A DNA stretch of 13,065 bases from Rhodospirillales bacterium (GTDB lineage Bacteria; Pseudomonadota; Alphaproteobacteria; UBA828): positions 1 to 13,065 of the forward strand of contig JAPOPO010000570.1 of assembly GCA_026712885.1 (NCBI GenBank), given 5' to 3'. Below are positions 7,191 through 13,065 of this stretch, piece by piece. Position 1 is the stretch's first letter; every line of letters starts with the position of its first letter. The notes under the pieces are model-generated. The model ran no database searches, was not told where the DNA came from, and worked only from the letters and a program-made list of their open reading frames with translations. The position numbers were made by a program, and so were the translations under genes.

Positions 7191-7198
7191 CGATAGAC

Positions 7199-7891
7199 AT
7201 GCAACGCAGCGAGATCCATGCCATTCCCCTGGCAGGCGACGTGTCGTTCAGGCAGCGGGCGGTCGAGCCCGAGCGCACCGCCTTGCTCGTCGTCGACCTT
7301 CAGAAGGGCTTCTACAACGATGAGATGCGTGAGCGGGAGCCGGAACACCGGTACCTTTACGACCGTATCCGCGACGTTGTGATTCCCAATGGGCAGCGGC
7401 TGATCGCCGCGTGCCGCAGCGCTGGCATCGAGGTCGTCTACACGGTGGTGGAATGCCTGACGAACGACGGCCGCGACCGCGGCCTGGACTACAAGATTTC
7501 CGGGATCTTCGCCGCCAAGGGGTCATGGGACGCCGAGGTCATCGACGAGTTGGGCCCGGGAGACGACGACATCGTCATTCCCAAGACCTCTTCCAGCCTG
7601 TTCAACTCAACCAACTGCGACTACGTGCTGCGCAACCTCGGCATCGAGTATGTGATGGTCATGGGGATGCTGACCGACCAATGCGTCGAGACCGCCGTGC
7701 GCGACGGCTGCGACCGCGGCTTCCTCATGACCCTGGTTGATGACGCGTGCGCCACCCACTCGGACGAACGTCATCGCGAGGCCCTGCACGGCTTCAAGGG
7801 CTATTGCCGGATCCGCACCACTGCCGAGTTGCTTGAGGAGCTGGAACGAATGCGTCCCTCGCGCCCAAGCAGGCTAAGTGCTGCGACTTAG
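7199..7891 (+). CDS. Isochorismatase-like cysteine hydrolase
   Basis: The 230-residue protein belongs to the isochorismatase-fold cysteine hydrolases, which include nicotinamidase, N-carbamoylsarcosine amidase, RutB and biuret hydrolase. They cleave amide, carbamoyl or ureido bonds. The catalytic triad is complete: Asp33 (LLVVDLQKGFY), Lys129 (VIPKTSSSLFNST) and Cys162 (MLTDQCVETAVRDG), so it is an amidase-type hydrolase rather than a true isochorismatase. The frame is open to an ATG at 7118, but the extra 27 residues look unlike the family and the ATG at 7199 has a perfect GGAGG, so 7199 is chosen. No signal peptide is seen. It lies downstream of the ligase in the same direction, with a 97-nt gap. 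It may supply or remove an amine for the ligase; this is an inference. The exact substrate cannot be read from the sequence. Confidence 0.9.
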   Translation: MQRSEIHAIPLAGDVSFRQRAVEPERTALLVVDLQKGFYNDEMREREPEHRYLYDRIRDVVIPNGQRLIAACRSAGIEVVYTVVECLTNDGRDRGLDYKISGIFAAKGSWDAEVIDELGPGDDDIVIPKTSSSLFNSTNCDYVLRNLGIEYVMVMGMLTDQCVETAVRDGCDRGFLMTLVDDACATHSDERHREALHGFKGYCRIRTTAELLEELERMRPSRPSRLSAAT

Positions 7892-8062
7892 CCGTACGCG
7901 AGGTGGTCGCCGAGACCGGAGACGGCGTGCACTCCTTCTCCTCCCTGGGTGGAGAGCGACGGAGAGAGGGGGGAACACCTCGATAGGTTGTGCGACGACC
8001 CTCAGCAGGAGGCGAGCCGAGTCTGCCGCGAAACCGCAGGCCAGGGGAGAATTGGAGTGACG
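7892..8062. other. Intergenic region between convergent cysteine hydrolase and molybdoenzyme genes
   Basis: This gap holds no gene that I recognise. Only a weak purine-rich stretch with CTCC-N6-GGAG symmetry around 7940-7956 stands out. No clear intrinsic terminator with a T-run is present for the upstream hydrolase gene. Confidence 0.4.
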
Positions 8063-8090
8063 GCCGCGCGCCTCCCGTTCAGGCGGCGGC
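8063..8090. terminator. GC-rich imperfect hairpin at the 3' end of the molybdoenzyme gene
   Basis: GCCG and CGCCT (8063-8066, 8069-8073) can pair with AGGCG and CGGC (8081-8085, 8087-8090) around a 7-nt loop, with a small internal bulge. It covers the last codons and stop (8081-8079) of the leftward gene and faces the convergent hydrolase gene that ends at 7891. No T-run is present on either strand. In DNA this GC-rich such a stem may be chance. Confidence 0.2.
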
Positions 8091-10100
8091 GATCTCGACC
8101 TCGACCCCGTGCACGCAGGTGCTTTCGCCCATGTCCGACTTGATGCCGGGGTTGAGGACGTTGACGTTGGCGCGCGTGCCCTCCTGACGCGGCCAGCGGC
8201 CCTTGGGGCTGAGCGCAACGCCTTGCGGGATGGTCTCGGCAACCGCCAGCGCAAGCTCCAGGCTGCCGGTCTCGTTGCTGAGCCGCACCTGCTGTCCCTC
8301 GGACAGGCCGAGGGCCGCCGCGTCCTCGGGGTGCAGCGTCACGGTCGCTTCGCCCATGCGGTCGGCGATGCGCCCGTCGTTGGCGTAGGAATCGTTCATC
8401 AGCCATGGCGAGGCCGGCGTCAGCAGACGCAGCCGGCCGTTCGCTGGCTTCGGGTCGGCCTCGGCGAGCGGCAGGCGCGGGTGGCCGTCGGCCTCGGCGC
8501 GGGCCGAGGCGATCTCGATCTTGCCGCTCGGCGTCGGGAAGGCGAGGTCAGGGAACTGGACGATCGGCTTCGTCGTCGGGAACACCGTTCCCGTCCTCTT
8601 GAACTCCTCGAAGGAGCCCCCGACGCCCACCTGGCCCATGATCCGCGCGATGATCTCGTCGTCGGGCTCGTAGAGCTCCGGCTCGGCGTAGCCCATGGCG
8701 CGGGAAAGGCGTCGGAAGATCTCCTGGTTGGGGAGGGAGTCGCCGAGCGGCTCCTGCAGCTTCGCCTGGGCCGAGAAGGAGAGGTTGAAGTAGCCCGAGA
8801 CCAGATCGTCGAACTCGAGGAACGACGCCGCCGGCAGCACGTAGTCGGCGTAGTCGGCGGTATCGGTCTGGAAGATGTCCACGACCACGGTGAAGAGGTC
8901 CTCGCGCATCAGCGCGCGCTTCAGCCGCGCCTGCTCGGGGCTGGAGGCAGCCGGGTTGATGTTCCAGCAGAGGAAGGCCTGGATGTCCGCCGGGTCTTCC
9001 AGCCGCGCCGCAAGCTCCATCTGGCTGAAGCTGGGCGGGCTCTGGCTTATTGCCGCGCCCGACAGGTAGTCGCCGTCCACCCCCTTCCGCCCGCCGCCGT
9101 TGAGGTAGAGCATGCCGGCGCCGGGCTTGCCGAAGTTGCCGGTGACCGCCGGCAGCAGCGCGCACGCGCGCATCACGTTGCCGCCCATCGCTTGCCGTTG
9201 CAGCCCCTGGCCGAGCCAGAGCAACGCCGGGCCCGCACCGTAGATCCGCGCCGCCTCCCCGATCTGCGCTGCCGGCACGCCGGTGCGGGCCTCGCCCCAG
9301 GCCGGCGTGCAGGGGGCGATTGCGGGCTCCAGCTCGTCCCAGCCGAGCGCGTGGGCGGCGAGGAAGGATCGGTCGATCAGCCCGTCGCGCACCAGCACGT
9401 GGACCATGGCGAAGGCCAGTGCCGCATCGCTGCCGGGGAAGGGCTGCAGGTGAATGTCGGCCTGCTCGGCGGTCGGGTGGCGTACCGGGTCGACGACGAT
9501 CACCGTGCCCGGCGCTTCCTTGAGCCAGTGCTTGTGCTGATGGGGCGCGGAGGCGGACGGGTTCGCACCCCATACGACGATGCTGTTCGAATCCTTCGCC
9601 GTGCGCGGGTCGAAGCCGACCACCGAGGTGCCGATGACGTAATCGAGCGCCACGTGACCCGCCATGTTGCACACCGTGTCGGGCTCCACCTCGCGGGCCC
9701 CGAGGCGACCCAGGAAGCGCATCGGGAAATTGTTGGCGATCAGCGAGCAGGTACCTGTGTAGTGCGCGTGTACGATCTTCTCGGCGCCATCGCCCTCGGC
9801 GATCCGAGCGAAGCGCGCGGCGATATCCCCGATGGCCGCGTCCCACGAGACCGGCTCGAAGCGCCCCTCACCCTTGGCGCCGGCGCGCTTCAGCGGTGTC
9901 TGCAGCCGGACCTCGGGGTCGCGGAAGACGCCGTTGTAGGCGAGCGCGCACTTGCCGCAGAGCGCGCCTCGGCTCACCGGGTGGTCGGGGTCGCCGAGCA
10001 CGCGGGTGATCGCCCCGTCGCGCTTGATCGCAACGATGCCGCAGGCGTCGTAGCAATCGCGCGGGCAGGTGGTCTTGAGGACTTCCTTCTCGCCTGTCAT
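8079..10100 (-). CDS. Molybdopterin-dependent oxidoreductase with N-terminal [4Fe-4S] site
   Basis: The 673-residue protein belongs to the DMSO-reductase superfamily (bis-MGD molybdenum or tungsten enzymes). The N-terminal cluster motif is Cys12-x3-Cys16-x3-Cys20-x27-Cys48 (TCPRDCYDACG ... GALCGKC), with Lys50 in the place of the lysine that links the cluster and cofactor in formate dehydrogenase H. Cys144 (DTVCNMAGHVALDY) sits where that enzyme has its selenocysteine and is the likely metal ligand. Cofactor-binding blocks (VVWGANPSASAPHQ, VVDPVRHPTAEQAD, LLWLGQGLQRQAMGG, YADYVLPAASFLEFDD) and a C-terminal dinucleotide-binding domain (about 545-673) follow. There is no Tat signal, so it is cytoplasmic. 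The frame is open to a GTG at 10130, but the ATG at 10100 has GGAG 6 nt upstream. No small subunit is adjacent. The substrate is unknown; formate dehydrogenase is not demonstrated. Confidence 0.9.
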   Translation of the reverse strand: MTGEKEVLKTTCPRDCYDACGIVAIKRDGAITRVLGDPDHPVSRGALCGKCALAYNGVFRDPEVRLQTPLKRAGAKGEGRFEPVSWDAAIGDIAARFARIAEGDGAEKIVHAHYTGTCSLIANNFPMRFLGRLGAREVEPDTVCNMAGHVALDYVIGTSVVGFDPRTAKDSNSIVVWGANPSASAPHQHKHWLKEAPGTVIVVDPVRHPTAEQADIHLQPFPGSDAALAFAMVHVLVRDGLIDRSFLAAHALGWDELEPAIAPCTPAWGEARTGVPAAQIGEAARIYGAGPALLWLGQGLQRQAMGGNVMRACALLPAVTGNFGKPGAGMLYLNGGGRKGVDGDYLSGAAISQSPPSFSQMELAARLEDPADIQAFLCWNINPAASSPEQARLKRALMREDLFTVVVDIFQTDTADYADYVLPAASFLEFDDLVSGYFNLSFSAQAKLQEPLGDSLPNQEIFRRLSRAMGYAEPELYEPDDEIIARIMGQVGVGGSFEEFKRTGTVFPTTKPIVQFPDLAFPTPSGKIEIASARAEADGHPRLPLAEADPKPANGRLRLLTPASPWLMNDSYANDGRIADRMGEATVTLHPEDAAALGLSEGQQVRLSNETGSLELALAVAETIPQGVALSPKGRWPRQEGTRANVNVLNPGIKSDMGESTCVHGVEVEIAAA

Positions 10101-10106
10101 GGCGGT

Positions 10107-10110
10107 CTCC
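10107..10110 (-). promoter_or_regulatory. Shine-Dalgarno deciding the molybdoenzyme start
   Basis: GGAG on the minus strand ends 6 nt before the ATG at 10100. The in-frame GTG at 10130 has no comparable site. Confidence 0.6.
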
Positions 10111-10200
10111 GGGGTGCGAGTTCGAGTCACAACCTAACCCGGCAGGCGCGACCCCGGAAGCCCGTGCTAAGTTCGCGGCCGCGCGGGCAGGGAGAGCACG

Positions 10201-11037
10201 ATGATGCGGACGGTGAGACTGCCGGGCGGCGACGAGGTGGTGGCGCTCGGCCAGGGCACGTGGCGCATGGGCGAGCGCAGGGCGGCACGCAAGGCCGAGG
10301 TGGCGGCGCTCCAGCACGGCATCGCCTGCGGCATGACGCTGATCGACACGGCGGAGATGTACGGCTCCGGCGGCTCGGAGCGGGTGGTGGGCGAGGCGAT
10401 CCGCGGGCAGCGCGACAAGGTCTACCTGGTGAGCAAGGTCCTGCCGTCGAACGCTGGGCGCAAGCGCATGGTCCGCTCCTGCGAGAAGAGCCTGAAATGC
10501 CTCGGCACCGACTATCTCGACCTCTACCTGCTGCACTGGCGCAGCAGCACGTCCCTCGACGAGACCATCGAAGGCTTCCTTGCGCTGCAGGAGGCCGGCA
10601 AGATCCGCCACTTCGGCGTCAGCAACTTCGACGTCGAGGACATGGAAGAGCTGTGGGAGACTCCGGGCGGTCAGGGCTGCCAGACCAACCAGATCCTCTA
10701 CAACCTGTCGCGGCGCTGGCCCGAGGGAGCGCTCTTGGATTGGAGCCGGCGCAACGGCCAGCCGCTGATGATATATTCGCCGCTGGAGCAGGGCAGGCTG
10801 CCCGACGGCGGCGCGCTCGGCGCCATCGCTGCCGACCGTGGAGTGACCGCGATGCAGGTGGCGCTCGCCTGGGTGCTCCGGCACGAGGACCTGTTCGTCG
10901 TGCCCAGGGCGAGCCGTATCGCTCATGTCGATGCGAACCTGGGCGCGCTCGACATCGCGCTCACCGACGACGAGCTTGCCGCCCTGGATGAGGCGTTTCC
11001 TCCGCCGGCCGGCGCCGCACCCCTCGAAATCCTGTAG
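10201..11037 (+). CDS. Aldo/keto reductase
   Basis: This is an NAD(P)H-dependent TIM-barrel reductase of 278 residues acting on aldehydes or ketones in the cytoplasm. The full catalytic tetrad is visible: Asp49 and Tyr54 (LIDTAEMYGSGGSE), Lys79 (YLVSKVLPSNA) and His112 (YLDLYLLHWR). Other family blocks are GKIRHFGVSNFD, NQILYNLSRR, MIYSPLEQGRLP and the C-terminal VVPRASRIAHVDANLGAL, which should bind the cofactor phosphate end. GGAGAG at 10191-10196 serves either the ATG at 10201 or the adjacent ATG at 10204; the latter has the more usual spacing. It is divergent from the molybdoenzyme across about 100 nt and may share its control. It converges on mmsB with a 20-nt gap. The substrate is not evident, and general detoxification is a fair guess only. 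Confidence 0.93.
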   Translation: MMRTVRLPGGDEVVALGQGTWRMGERRAARKAEVAALQHGIACGMTLIDTAEMYGSGGSERVVGEAIRGQRDKVYLVSKVLPSNAGRKRMVRSCEKSLKCLGTDYLDLYLLHWRSSTSLDETIEGFLALQEAGKIRHFGVSNFDVEDMEELWETPGGQGCQTNQILYNLSRRWPEGALLDWSRRNGQPLMIYSPLEQGRLPDGGALGAIAADRGVTAMQVALAWVLRHEDLFVVPRASRIAHVDANLGALDIALTDDELAALDEAFPPPAGAAPLEIL

Positions 11038-11039
11038 AG

Positions 11040-11059
11040 GACGCTGCTGCGGGAGCGTC
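11040..11059. terminator. Short hairpin between convergent aldo/keto reductase and mmsB
   Basis: GACGCT (11040-11045) and AGCGTC (11054-11059) are perfect 6-base inverted arms around an 8-nt loop. They begin 3 nt after the reductase stop and run over the mmsB stop (11060-11058). The position suits a bidirectional terminator, but the stem is short and no T-run follows. Confidence 0.25.
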
Positions 11060-11948
11060 AGTCTCCCTGGCCGATCATCTTCATGATGCCGGAGAAGTCG
11101 TCCGCCCCGTTGCCGGCGTTGCAAAAGAGCGTGTAGAGCGCCGCCGCTTCCGCGCCGAGCGGTGAGGCCGCACCGGCCGAGGCTGCGGCCGCCTGGGCGA
11201 GGCGCAGGTCCTTCAGCATCATGGCGGCCGTGAACCCAGGCGCGTAGTCGCGGTTGGAGGGCGCGTTCGGCACCGGCCCCGGCACCGGGCAGTAGGAGGT
11301 AAGCGCCCAGCACTGGCCGGTCGCCTTCGAGACGATGTCGAAGAGGGTCTGACGCTCGAGCCCGAGCCTGTCCGCCATCCCGAAGGCCTCGCAGACCCCG
11401 ATCATCGAGACCGCGAGGATCAGGTTGTTGCAGACCTTGGCGGTCTGGCCGGCACCCGATGCGCCGGCGTGGATCACCGCCTTGCCCATGTCGCCCAGCA
11501 CCGGCCGCCCGCGCTCGACCGCCTCGGCCTCGCCGCCCACCATGAAGGTAAGAGTGCCCGCCGCGGCACCGGCGACGCCGCCCGAGACCGGCGCATCCAG
11601 CAACGCCCAGCCGCCGTCGGCCGCCGTCGCGGCGACCGCGCGGGCGGTATCGACGTCGATGGTCGAGCAGTCGATGAAGAGCGTGCCCGGCGCAGCGGCC
11701 GAGAGGACTCCGCCTTCGCCGCGATAGACCTCGGACACCTCGGCACCGGCGGGCAGCATCGTGACGACCACCTCGCGCCCGGCCGCAGCCTCAGCCACCG
11801 TGCCCGCCGCCGTGGCACCCGCCTCGCAGGCCCTCTCCACGACCTCCGCGCTGATGTCGAAGGCGGAGACGGCGTGGCCGGCTTTCGCCAGGTTGGCGGC
11901 CATCGGCCCCCCCATGTTGCCGAGTCCGATGAAACCGATGTCAGCCAT
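11058..11948 (-). CDS. mmsB: 3-hydroxyisobutyrate dehydrogenase
   Basis: MmsB oxidises 3-hydroxyisobutyrate to methylmalonate semialdehyde with NAD+, the step after 3-hydroxyisobutyryl-CoA hydrolase in valine breakdown. The 296-residue protein has the N-terminal Rossmann motif GFIGLGNMGGPMAANL (5-20), the substrate motif DAPVSGG (about 119-125), and GAGQTAKVCNN with the catalytic Lys171. The block diagnostic for this enzyme within the beta-hydroxyacid dehydrogenase family is present as CWALTSYCPVPGP and YAPGFTAAMMLKDLRLAQ. The ATG at 11948 has GGGAG 8 nt upstream. The gene lies 53 nt downstream of the hydrolase gene on the same strand, so the two probably form one operon. MmsA and the acyl-CoA dehydrogenase of the pathway are not in the window. 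Assignment is firm. Confidence 0.94.
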   Translation of the reverse strand: MADIGFIGLGNMGGPMAANLAKAGHAVSAFDISAEVVERACEAGATAAGTVAEAAAGREVVVTMLPAGAEVSEVYRGEGGVLSAAAPGTLFIDCSTIDVDTARAVAATAADGGWALLDAPVSGGVAGAAAGTLTFMVGGEAEAVERGRPVLGDMGKAVIHAGASGAGQTAKVCNNLILAVSMIGVCEAFGMADRLGLERQTLFDIVSKATGQCWALTSYCPVPGPVPNAPSNRDYAPGFTAAMMLKDLRLAQAAAASAGAASPLGAEAAALYTLFCNAGNGADDFSGIMKMIGQGD

Positions 11949-12001
11949 ACCGAAATCTCCCTCGCCTGTCGTTCGCCGTCAGCGGTGCCGCTTCCGGCCG
12001 C

Positions 12002-13065
12002 TCACCACGTCATGTCGCCCTTGGGCGGCACCTCGAAATAGGCATCGACCGCCGCCGCCGTCACCTCTTCCAGCCGCGCCGGCTGCCAGGCCGGGTTGCG
12101 GTCCTTGTCGACGATCTGGGCGCGGATGCCCTCGAAGAAGTCATCGCCCAGGTTGCAGTGCATGGCGAGCCGGTATTCCAGTGCCATGGCCTCCTCGAAG
12201 TCCCGTTCGTCGTATTCCGTGAGCTGCTTGTACGTGACCTTGAGGCTGGTCGGCGATTTTTGGGCGAGCGTCGCAAGCGTCTCTGTCGCCCAGTCCGAGC
12301 CCTCGGCCTCGAGATTGGCAATGATCTGCTCCACCGAGCCCGCGTCGAAGCAGCGGTCGATTGCCGCTTGGTGAGCGGCGAGAGGGGCCGGGCCGAGGTC
12401 TGCGGCGCTCTCCGCAAGCACCCGGTCGATGGCCGCGTGCGCATCGCCGCCGAGGTCCGCCGCCAGCAGGGTTTCGTCCAGCGCCTGCAGCGCGTCGCTC
12501 GACACCACGTGGCTGGCGAGCCCCAGATAGAGCGAGTCGGCGGCGCCGATGCGCGCCCCCGTGAGGCCGAGGTAGAGCCCGGCCTTGCCCCTGAGCCTGG
12601 GCAAAAAGTACGTGGCGCCGACATCGGGAAAGAGTCCGATCCCCGTCTCCGGCATGGCGAAGAGGGCGCGCTCGGTCATCACGCGGTGCGAGCCGTGGAT
12701 CGAAATTCCGACGCCACCGCCCATGACGACGCCGTCGATCAACGCGACATAGGGCTTTGGGTAGCGGAAAACCAAGGTGTTGAGGCGGTATTCCTGGGCA
12801 TAGAAGACCGTGGCGAAGTGGCGCTCGGGATCGTCCTGCTCACCGTAGAGAAGGCGGATATCGCCGCCGGCGCAGAAGGGCACGCGCCCGTCGTCCCGCG
12901 CCGCCCCGCGCACGATCACGGCGGTGATGGACGGGTCCTCCGCCCATTCCTTGAGCCTCGCGTCCAGGTCCAGGACCATGGGTTGGGTCAGCGCGTTCAG
13001 CGCCTTCGGCCGGTTCAGCGTGACGCTGCCGACCCGGCCCTTGCGCTCCAGGATGATCTCGTCGC
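12002..13065 (-). CDS. 3-hydroxyisobutyryl-CoA hydrolase (5' end off the right edge)
   Basis: This crotonase-fold enzyme removes CoA from 3-hydroxyisobutyryl-CoA in valine degradation. The visible 353 codons start in frame at 13063 with DEIILERKGRVGSVTLNRP, which is near the usual N-terminus, so only a few residues are missing. An in-frame ATG at 12979 is internal and not the start. Family blocks in order are LNRPKALNALT, FCAGGDIRLLYG, EYRLNTLVFRYPKPYVALID, VMGGGVGISIHGSHRVMTE, FAMPETGIGLFPDVGATYFL (the Glu and Asp of the active site) and the hydrolase-specific C-terminal part EYRLAMHC and FFEGIRAQIVDKDRNPAW. This last region separates it from plain enoyl-CoA hydratases. It is followed by mmsB, the next enzyme of the pathway. 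Assignment is firm. Confidence 0.93.
   Translation of the reverse strand, partial: DEIILERKGRVGSVTLNRPKALNALTQPMVLDLDARLKEWAEDPSITAVIVRGAARDDGRVPFCAGGDIRLLYGEQDDPERHFATVFYAQEYRLNTLVFRYPKPYVALIDGVVMGGGVGISIHGSHRVMTERALFAMPETGIGLFPDVGATYFLPRLRGKAGLYLGLTGARIGAADSLYLGLASHVVSSDALQALDETLLAADLGGDAHAAIDRVLAESAADLGPAPLAAHQAAIDRCFDAGSVEQIIANLEAEGSDWATETLATLAQKSPTSLKVTYKQLTEYDERDFEEAMALEYRLAMHCNLGDDFFEGIRAQIVDKDRNPAWQPARLEEVTAAAVDAYFEVPPKGDMTW

Noticed and set aside
7199..7891. Naming the hydrolase rutB, a biuret hydrolase or an isochorismatase
   Set aside because: Only the fold and the Asp-Lys-Cys triad can be read. None of the rut genes or biuret/allophanate genes is nearby, and the Cys nucleophile argues against a true isochorismatase.
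8079..10100. Calling the molybdoenzyme a formate dehydrogenase
   Set aside because: It shares the cluster motif and cofactor folds, but the metal ligand region and absence of partner subunits do not establish formate as substrate.
8109..10991. A 960-codon open frame on the plus strand
   Set aside because: It lies antisense to the molybdoenzyme gene and then runs out of frame through the aldo/keto reductase. Its translation is Arg/Ala/Gly/His-rich with no family motifs. In DNA with such high third-position GC, long antisense open frames are expected.
9868..11313. A 481-codon minus-strand open frame
   Set aside because: It overlaps the molybdoenzyme, the aldo/keto reductase and mmsB in other frames and has no recognisable domain.
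1..13065. CRISPR arrays, tRNA or rRNA genes, transposases, att sites
   Set aside because: Reading both strands showed no regularly spaced repeats, no cloverleaf with a conserved T-loop, and no transposase, integrase or terminal inverted repeats.

Overview
The window is about 13 kb of GC-rich DNA with very high third-position GC. It carries ordinary chromosomal genes of a proteobacterium, most likely an alphaproteobacterium: ctaC divergent from tldD, an XseA ending in Gln-Gly-Ser-Leu-Leu, and an mmsB plus 3-hydroxyisobutyryl-CoA hydrolase pair. This placement is an inference from gene content and composition. No rRNA, tRNA, CRISPR array, insertion sequence or prophage gene was seen.

Layout, left to right. 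The 5' part of ctaC (cytochrome c oxidase subunit II) runs leftward off the edge (465-1) and is divergent from tldD (776-2212), a TldD/TldE-type metalloprotease subunit. tldD converges on xseA (exonuclease VII large subunit, 3718-2237), with a perfect 24-bp palindrome over the tldD stop codon. Upstream of xseA on the same strand is a CmcJ/NvfI/AsaB-like putative Fe(II)/2-oxoglutarate oxygenase (4556-3741).

After a 326-bp divergent intergenic region with several repeat structures comes a rightward cluster: an RpiR-type regulator (4883-5791), a glutamine-synthetase-fold ligase joined to it by a GTGA overlap (5788-7101), and an isochorismatase-fold cysteine hydrolase (7199-7891). This is the most interesting part. 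The ligase keeps the ATP/metal/glutamate residues of the family, but the glutamate of the ammonium-site flap appears to be replaced. It is therefore probably not a housekeeping glutamine synthetase. The cluster looks like a small regulated system for an unidentified amine or amide.

The right part holds a cytoplasmic molybdopterin/[4Fe-4S] oxidoreductase (10100-8079), divergent from an aldo/keto reductase (10201-11037). The aldo/keto reductase converges on mmsB (11948-11058), which lies downstream of a 3-hydroxyisobutyryl-CoA hydrolase gene (13065-12002, 5' end off the window). These last two are consecutive steps of valine degradation. Adjacent blocks often converge or diverge, so the window is a string of one- to three-gene transcription units rather than one large operon.
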